A DNA stretch of 64,000 bases from Actinacidiphila guanduensis (GTDB taxonomy: Bacteria; Actinomycetota; Actinomycetes; Streptomycetales; Streptomycetaceae), in the NCBI RefSeq assembly GCF_900103985.1, contig NZ_FNIE01000021.1, forward strand, positions 41,951 to 105,950, given 5' to 3'. The notes below the pieces were generated by a model that saw only the letters and a list, made by a program, of their open reading frames with translations, did not search any database and had not been told where the DNA came from. This document shows positions 59,357 through 64,000 of the stretch, piece after piece. Positions within the stretch are counted from its first letter, which is position 1. The number at the start of each line of letters is the position of its first letter. A program made the position numbers and the translations under genes.

Positions 59357-60634
59357 ATGAGTGCATCCGACCAGCACCTGCCGCGGCGGCCCTACCTGGC
59401 CCCCTTCCGCGGGCTGCGCTACGTGCGCGAACGGGTGGGCAGCATCGCCGCCGTCACCTCGCCGCCGTACGACGTCGTGGTACGCCCCGACGGCCAGCGC
59501 CACCTGGAGACCGCCGACCCGCACAACGTGGTCCGGCTCATCCTCCCCGACGCCGCCACCCCGAGCGCCCGCCACCGCAAGGCGGCCCGCACCTTCACGG
59601 ACTGGGTCGACCAGGGCGTCCTCGCTCCCGACCCCGATCCCGCGCTCTACGTCTACGAGCAGCGCGACGGGGACCACCTGCAGCGCGGCGTCATCGGCGC
59701 CCTGCGGCTGAGCGGCCCCGACGAGGGCGCCGTCCTGCCCCACGAGGACGTCATGCCCGGTCCCGTCGCCGACCGGGCGGACCTGATGCGCGCCACCGGC
59801 GCCAACCTCGAACCGCTCCTGCTCGCCTACCAGGACGGCGACACCACCGCCGCCGTCATCGAGCGCACGGCCGCGCGCACGGACCCGCTGCTGGCCACCA
59901 CCACCGAGGACGGCGTACGGCACCGGCTGTGGGCGCTCACCGACCCCGCGGAGCAGGCCGTCGTGAGCGCTGAACTCGCCCACCGCCAGGCGCTCATCGC
60001 CGACGGCCACCACCGCTGGGCCACTTATCTGCGGCTGCGCGCCGAGCACCCGCCGGGCACCGGCTGGGACCACGGCCTGGTGCTCCTCGTGGACACCGCC
60101 CGCTATCCGCTGCGGGTCCGCGCGATCCACCGCCTGCTGCCCCAACTGCCGCCCGCCAAGGCCCTTGCCGCCGCCCGCACCGCCTTCCGCGTCCGCCGCG
60201 TCCCGGCCGACCAGGCGCTGGACGCCCTCGCCTCGGCCGCCCGGGAGGCCGAGGCCACCGGCGGCAACGCCTTCCTGCTGGCCGGCGACGGCTTCCACCT
60301 GCTCGACCGGCCCGACCCCGCCCTGCTCGGGGCCCACGTGCCCGCCGACCGCCCGGAGCCCTGGCGCCGTCTGGACGCCACCGTGCTGCACGCGGTGCTG
60401 CTCGACCAGGTATGGGCGGTGCCCGACGCGCCCGAGCACATCCGCTACATCCATGACACGCAGGCCGCGATCGACCTCGCGGACCAGCTCGGCGGCACCG
60501 CGGTACTGATGCACCCGGTGCGCGAGCAGGTGGTCCTCGACCTCGCCCGCCAGGGCGTCATGATGCCCCGCAAGTCCACGTCCTTCGGCCCGAAGCCGGC
60601 CAGCGGGCTGGTGATGCGGCGGGTGGAGGAATGA
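59357..60634 (+). CDS. DUF1015 family protein (free-serine-kinase-like)
   Basis: A 425-residue protein. PFRGLRYVRERVGSIAAVTSPPYDVV at the start, HNVVRLILP, and the strongly conserved ADGHHRWATYLRL near 215-227 are the DUF1015 signatures. A few members of the family (archaeal SerK, staphylococcal SbnI) phosphorylate free serine; whether this one does is unknown. The ATG at 59357 was used. It ends before a perfect 18-bp terminator hairpin. Confidence 0.9.
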   Translation: MSASDQHLPRRPYLAPFRGLRYVRERVGSIAAVTSPPYDVVVRPDGQRHLETADPHNVVRLILPDAATPSARHRKAARTFTDWVDQGVLAPDPDPALYVYEQRDGDHLQRGVIGALRLSGPDEGAVLPHEDVMPGPVADRADLMRATGANLEPLLLAYQDGDTTAAVIERTAARTDPLLATTTEDGVRHRLWALTDPAEQAVVSAELAHRQALIADGHHRWATYLRLRAEHPPGTGWDHGLVLLVDTARYPLRVRAIHRLLPQLPPAKALAAARTAFRVRRVPADQALDALASAAREAEATGGNAFLLAGDGFHLLDRPDPALLGAHVPADRPEPWRRLDATVLHAVLLDQVWAVPDAPEHIRYIHDTQAAIDLADQLGGTAVLMHPVREQVVLDLARQGVMMPRKSTSFGPKPASGLVMRRVEE

Positions 60635-60695
60635 GGGTGCCGCCGGGAGGCGGCCGAGCGGGGCCGGGACCGGCCGCGCGACGCCGCGAAACGGC

Positions 60696-60735
60696 GAGAG
60701 GGGCGGCACCCGCGTGTGCGGGTGCCGCCCCTCTC
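60696..60735. terminator. strong bidirectional terminator
   Basis: A perfect 18-bp stem GAGAGGGGCGGCACCCGC / GCGGGTGCCGCCCCTCTC with a GTGT loop between convergent genes ending at 60634 and 60804. Confidence 0.92.
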
Positions 60736-60803
60736 TGTTCTCGCCGGGGTGTCGCCGGTGGTCCCGCCCTGTGTCGCGCCCGGCGGGACGGCCGGCTCCG
60801 GCG

Positions 60804-63281
60804 TCAGTCCTCCTCGCGCTCCGCGGCGGACGGGGCCCGGAAGGGCGAGTCGAGGAAGGAGGACGGGTCGGCCTCGTCGGTCAGGTCGACGTCCGCGTCC
60901 GCGGGTGCCGTCGAGCGCTTCCGGCCGGCCGCGGGCTCCTCGTCGGAGTCGTCGTCCTCGTCCTCGTCGTCCTCGTCGTCGAGGTCCGCGTCCGACTCGT
61001 CGTCCGAGACAGCGGCGTCACCGGTGACGTCGTCGTCATCGTCCTGGTCGTCCGCGACATCGTCGTCGTCCTCGTCGGCGTCGGTGTCGGCGTCGGCCTC
61101 GTCGTTCCGGACGTCGTCCGTGTCGGAGTCGGCACCGTCCTTGCGGGCGGCCTGCGGCTGCTCGTCGGCGTCGGTGTCCTCCTCGTCCCCGTCGAAGGCG
61201 TCCACGAAGTCCACGCCGTCGAGCCGGGCCAGCCGGTCGGAGGCGTCGGTCGTGCCGTTGTGGTCGGCCTCCAGCGCCTTGGCGAACCAGTCGCGCGCCT
61301 CGCTCTCGCGGCCGACCGCCAGCAGCGCGTCGGCGTAGGCGTAACGCAGGCGGGCGGTCCAGGGGTGGATCGCATTGGCCGCAAGCTCCGGGCTCTGCAG
61401 GGTGACCACGGCGGCCTCGGCCTGCCCCATGTCCTGCCGGGCACCGGCCGCCACGAGCCGCATCTCGACCTGCCCGGCCTTGTCCAGCTTGTGCACCTCG
61501 GGCGCGCCGGCCATCTCCAGCGCCCGCTCGGGTCGGCCGAGCCCGCGCTCGCAGTCGGCCATCACCGGCCACAGGTCCACGGTGCCGGTCATCCGCCGGG
61601 TGGCGCGGAACTCGGCCAGCGCCTCGCCGTAGCGTTCGGTGGCGTAGGAGGCGAAGCCGGCGGCCTCGCGCACGGCGGCCACGCGTGAGGCGAGCCGCAG
61701 AGCGACGCGCGAGTACGCGTAGGCGCGCTCGGGGTCCTCGTCCAGCAGCTGGGCGACCATCACCAGGTTGCGGGCGACGTCCTCGGCGAGCGTCTTGGGC
61801 AGGCTCATCAGCTCCTGCCGCACGCTCGGGTCGATCTCCTGGCCGGTGACCTCGTCCGGGATCGGCAGGCGCCGGATCGGCTCGCGGTCGTCACGGCGGT
61901 CGTCACGGCCGCCGCGGTTCTCGAACCGGCCGCGCCCCTGCACGGTGGGGCGGCGCCCGTGGCCGCGGTCGTCGTCCCGGCGCGGTCCGCGCGGGCGGTC
62001 GTCACGGCGGTAGCCGCCGCCCTGGCGGTCGTCGCGGGGACGGTCGTCGCGCCGGAAGCCGGAGCCACCACGGTCGTCCCGGCGGAACCCGCCGCGGTCG
62101 TCCTCCCGGCGCGGTCCGCGAGGGCGGTCGTCCCTGCGGTCGTCACGCGGACGGTCGTTACGCCGGTCGTCACGGGGACGCTCATCCCGACGGTCGTCAC
62201 GGGGACGCTCATCCCGACGGTCGTCACGGGGCCGGTCGTCACGCCGGAAACCACCGGTGGGACGGTCGTCACGCGGGCGGTCGTAGCGCGGACGGTCGTC
62301 ACGCCGGAAACCCCCGCCGGAGGGACGGTCGTCACGGGGACGGTCGTAGCGGGGCCGGTCCTCGCGCGGGCGGTCGTCACGCGGACGGTCGTCACGCCGG
62401 AAGCCGGAGCCACCACGGTCGTCGCGCCGGAATCCGCCGCCGCCCTGACGGTCGTCACGGCGGAAGCCGCCGCCACCACCGCGGGGACGGTCGTCGTGCC
62501 GGAAGCCGCCCCGGTCGTCGTCACGGCGCGGGCCGCGGGGACGGTCGTCCCGACGGTCATCACGCGGGCGATCGTCACGGCGGTAACCGCCGCCGCCCTG
62601 GCGGTCGTCACGGGGACGGTCGTAGCGCGGACGGTCGTCACGGCGGAAGCCGGACCCACCGCGGTCGTCCCGGCGAGGGCCACTGCGGTCGTCGTCACGT
62701 CGGGGACCGCGGGGGCGGTCGTCCCTGCGGTCGTCACGCCGGTCATCCCGCGGCCGGTCGTCGCGACGGAAGCCGGACCCGCCGCGGTCATCGCGGGGGC
62801 GGTCGTCGCGCCGGAAGCCGGAGCCACCACGGTCGTCACGGCGGTAACCGCCGCCGCCCTGGCGGTCGTCACGGGGACGGTCGTAGCGCGGACGGTCGTC
62901 ACGGCGGAAGCCGGACCCACCGCGGTCGTCCCGGCGAGGGCCACTGCGGTCGTCGTCACGTCGGGGACCGCGGGGGCGGTCGTCCCTGCGGTCGTCACGC
63001 CGGTCATCCCGCGGCCGGTCGTCGCGACGGAAGCCGGACCCGCCGCGGTCATCGCGGGGGCGGTCGTCGCGCCGGAAGCCGGAGCCACCACGGTCGTCAC
63101 GGCGGTAACCGCCGCCGCCCTGGCGGTCGTCACGGGGACGGTCGTAGCGCGGACGGTCGTCACGGCGGAAGCCGGACCCACCGCGGTCGTCCCGGCGGGG
63201 GCCACCCGTACGGTCGTCACGCCGGTCGTCGCGGCGGTGATCGCCGCGCTCAGGCCTGTCTTCGGGCGAGTGGGAGGACAT
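60804..63281 (-). CDS. TPR protein with giant Arg/Asp-rich repetitive N-terminus and acidic tail
   Basis: An 825-residue protein from ATG 63281 (AGGAG 8 bases upstream). Residues 1 to about 490 are repeats of RRDDRPRDDR, GGSGFRRDD and GGGGYRRDD, highly charged and disordered, resembling RNA-binding RGG/RD domains. Residues about 500-715 are TPR-like helices (DPSVRQELMSLPKTLAEDVARNLVMVAQLLDEDPERAYAYSRVALRLASR ... RYAYADALLAVGRESEARDWFAKAL), a form I recognise in actinobacterial TPR proteins. Residues about 740-825 are Asp/Glu-rich. An exact 261-bp DNA duplication lies inside. The opposite charges of the two ends could drive self-association. It sits directly beside the rRNA operon. Function unknown. 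Confidence 0.88.
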   Translation of the reverse strand: MSSHSPEDRPERGDHRRDDRRDDRTGGPRRDDRGGSGFRRDDRPRYDRPRDDRQGGGGYRRDDRGGSGFRRDDRPRDDRGGSGFRRDDRPRDDRRDDRRDDRPRGPRRDDDRSGPRRDDRGGSGFRRDDRPRYDRPRDDRQGGGGYRRDDRGGSGFRRDDRPRDDRGGSGFRRDDRPRDDRRDDRRDDRPRGPRRDDDRSGPRRDDRGGSGFRRDDRPRYDRPRDDRQGGGGYRRDDRPRDDRRDDRPRGPRRDDDRGGFRHDDRPRGGGGGFRRDDRQGGGGFRRDDRGGSGFRRDDRPRDDRPREDRPRYDRPRDDRPSGGGFRRDDRPRYDRPRDDRPTGGFRRDDRPRDDRRDERPRDDRRDERPRDDRRNDRPRDDRRDDRPRGPRREDDRGGFRRDDRGGSGFRRDDRPRDDRQGGGYRRDDRPRGPRRDDDRGHGRRPTVQGRGRFENRGGRDDRRDDREPIRRLPIPDEVTGQEIDPSVRQELMSLPKTLAEDVARNLVMVAQLLDEDPERAYAYSRVALRLASRVAAVREAAGFASYATERYGEALAEFRATRRMTGTVDLWPVMADCERGLGRPERALEMAGAPEVHKLDKAGQVEMRLVAAGARQDMGQAEAAVVTLQSPELAANAIHPWTARLRYAYADALLAVGRESEARDWFAKALEADHNGTTDASDRLARLDGVDFVDAFDGDEEDTDADEQPQAARKDGADSDTDDVRNDEADADTDADEDDDDVADDQDDDDDVTGDAAVSDDESDADLDDEDDEDEDDDSDEEPAAGRKRSTAPADADVDLTDEADPSSFLDSPFRAPSAAEREED
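62581..63198. repeat. perfect 261-bp tandem repeat inside the TPR gene
   Basis: The 261 bases from 62581 recur from 62842, with no difference that I can find, and again partly from 63103 to about 63198. The period is 87 codons, so the reading frame is preserved at any copy number. Shorter 21-27 bp units recur across 62000-62580. Confidence 0.93.
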
Positions 63282-63381
63282 CGACGTGACTCCTGTCGGA
63301 TCGTGCTGCTGCAGTTCAAGTCTCCCGTATCCGCCGGGAGAACGCGCTTCGTGGCCGGGCTTCGACGCCCCCACGCAAAGA

Positions 63382-63417
63382 ACCCCCGGTCCCAGCGCTC
63401 AGGCCGGGACCGGGGGT
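63382..63417 (-). terminator. terminator of the rRNA operon
   Basis: A 12-bp perfect stem ACCCCCGGTCCC / GGGACCGGGGGT lies 11 bases beyond the 5S 3' end and is followed on the minus strand by TTCTTTG, a short T-rich run. Confidence 0.85.
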
Positions 63418-63427
63418 CCGGAAAGAT

Positions 63428-63547
63428 TGTTCGGCGGCGTCCTACTCTCCCACAGGGTCCCCCCTGCAGTACCATCGGCGCTGAAAGGCTTAGCTTCCGG
63501 GTTCGGAATGTAACCGGGCGTTTCCCTCACGCTATGACCACCGAAAC
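63428..63547 (-). rRNA. rrf: 5S ribosomal RNA
   Basis: About 120 bases. On the minus strand it begins GTTTCGGTGGTCATAGCG, contains the conserved CCCGGTTACATTCCGAACCC and GGTACTGCAGGGGG, and ends GGACGCCGCCGAACA, pairing with the 5' end. This is the Streptomyces 5S sequence as I know it. It follows the 23S gene by about 130 bp. Confidence 0.96.
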
Positions 63548-63678
63548 ACTATCGGGTCGTCCCGCGCCGGCGGGACTGCGACAGAGTCCAAGCGAACAAG
63601 CACACTTTTCAGTTGAGTGTTCACCGGTGCGACTGTTCGCAACCCGGGAACCAAACAGTGGACGCGTAGCAAAATGTA

Positions 63679-64000
<322 letters not shown>

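Overview
The window is very GC-rich (about 72-74 percent), has strong G/C bias at third codon positions, uses GTG and TTG starts often, and joins many genes by 4-base ATGA or GTGA overlaps. These traits, together with a SepF-like protein, a streptogrisin-type protease, an orphan ParA beside ScpAB, TlyA-NAD kinase-RecN and a DmdR-type iron box, place it in Streptomyces or a very close relative. The gene order matches, as far as I recall it, the conserved core of a Streptomyces chromosome (the SCO1725-SCO1790 neighbourhood of S. coelicolor). It is chromosome, not plasmid or phage. I saw no insertion sequence, prophage, CRISPR array or tRNA.

Layout. 1-5.9 kb: the C-terminus of a type ISP restriction/modification enzyme (cut by the window edge), a small conserved protein, a secreted SGNH esterase, an AAA ATPase, a methyltransferase-Nudix fusion coupled to a GntR regulator, and a secreted lipase with two kinds of putative operator upstream. 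6.1-10.7 kb: an SOS-type mutagenesis cassette, with a LexA box, dnaE2 and an ImuB-like Y-family protein that has lost its catalytic acids. 10.9-20.7 kb: PPOX oxidoreductase, streptogrisin-type protease, DUF1684 and DUF5685 proteins, SepF-like division protein, acyl-CoA dehydrogenase, MFS exporter, a 150-bp array of 10-bp repeats, PAP2 phosphatase and an I78 inhibitor. 20.8-24.7 kb: a GT4 glycosyltransferase, an Rpf-like muralytic enzyme and two unknown conserved proteins.

24.7-42 kb is mostly a leftward housekeeping block: tyrA-cmk-plsC-der; parA-RHH protein-scpA-scpB-rluB (chromosome organisation plus ribosome maturation); ald; a STAND/TPR regulator; and pyrG with an ADP-ribose-type Nudix gene. 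A degenerate nucleotidyltransferase stands alone on the plus strand. 42-46.4 kb holds a GH15 hydrolase, a GT4 glycosyltransferase and a MraY-like membrane protein. 46.7-52.6 kb is the leftward cluster histone-H1-like protein, small unknown protein, tlyA, ppnK, recN, with an 85-bp tandem repeat upstream of recN. 52.7-58.2 kb has an SCP2 protein and a siderophore uptake system (two FecCD permeases, ATPase, binding lipoprotein, siderophore-interacting reductase) organised around a divergent iron box. 58.3-63.3 kb carries a HAD phosphatase, a DUF1015 protein and a TPR protein with a huge Arg/Asp-rich N-terminus containing a perfect 261-bp DNA duplication. The window ends in the 5S gene and the 3' end of the 23S gene of an rRNA operon on the minus strand.

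The most unusual items are the polymerase-dead ImuB-like partner of a DnaE2 whose PHP domain has also decayed, the 10-bp phased array, the perfect 261-bp repeat next to an rRNA operon, the H1-like protein in the tlyA-recN cluster, and the parA-RHH pair beside scpAB. Family assignments rest on recognised motifs, not on database searches.
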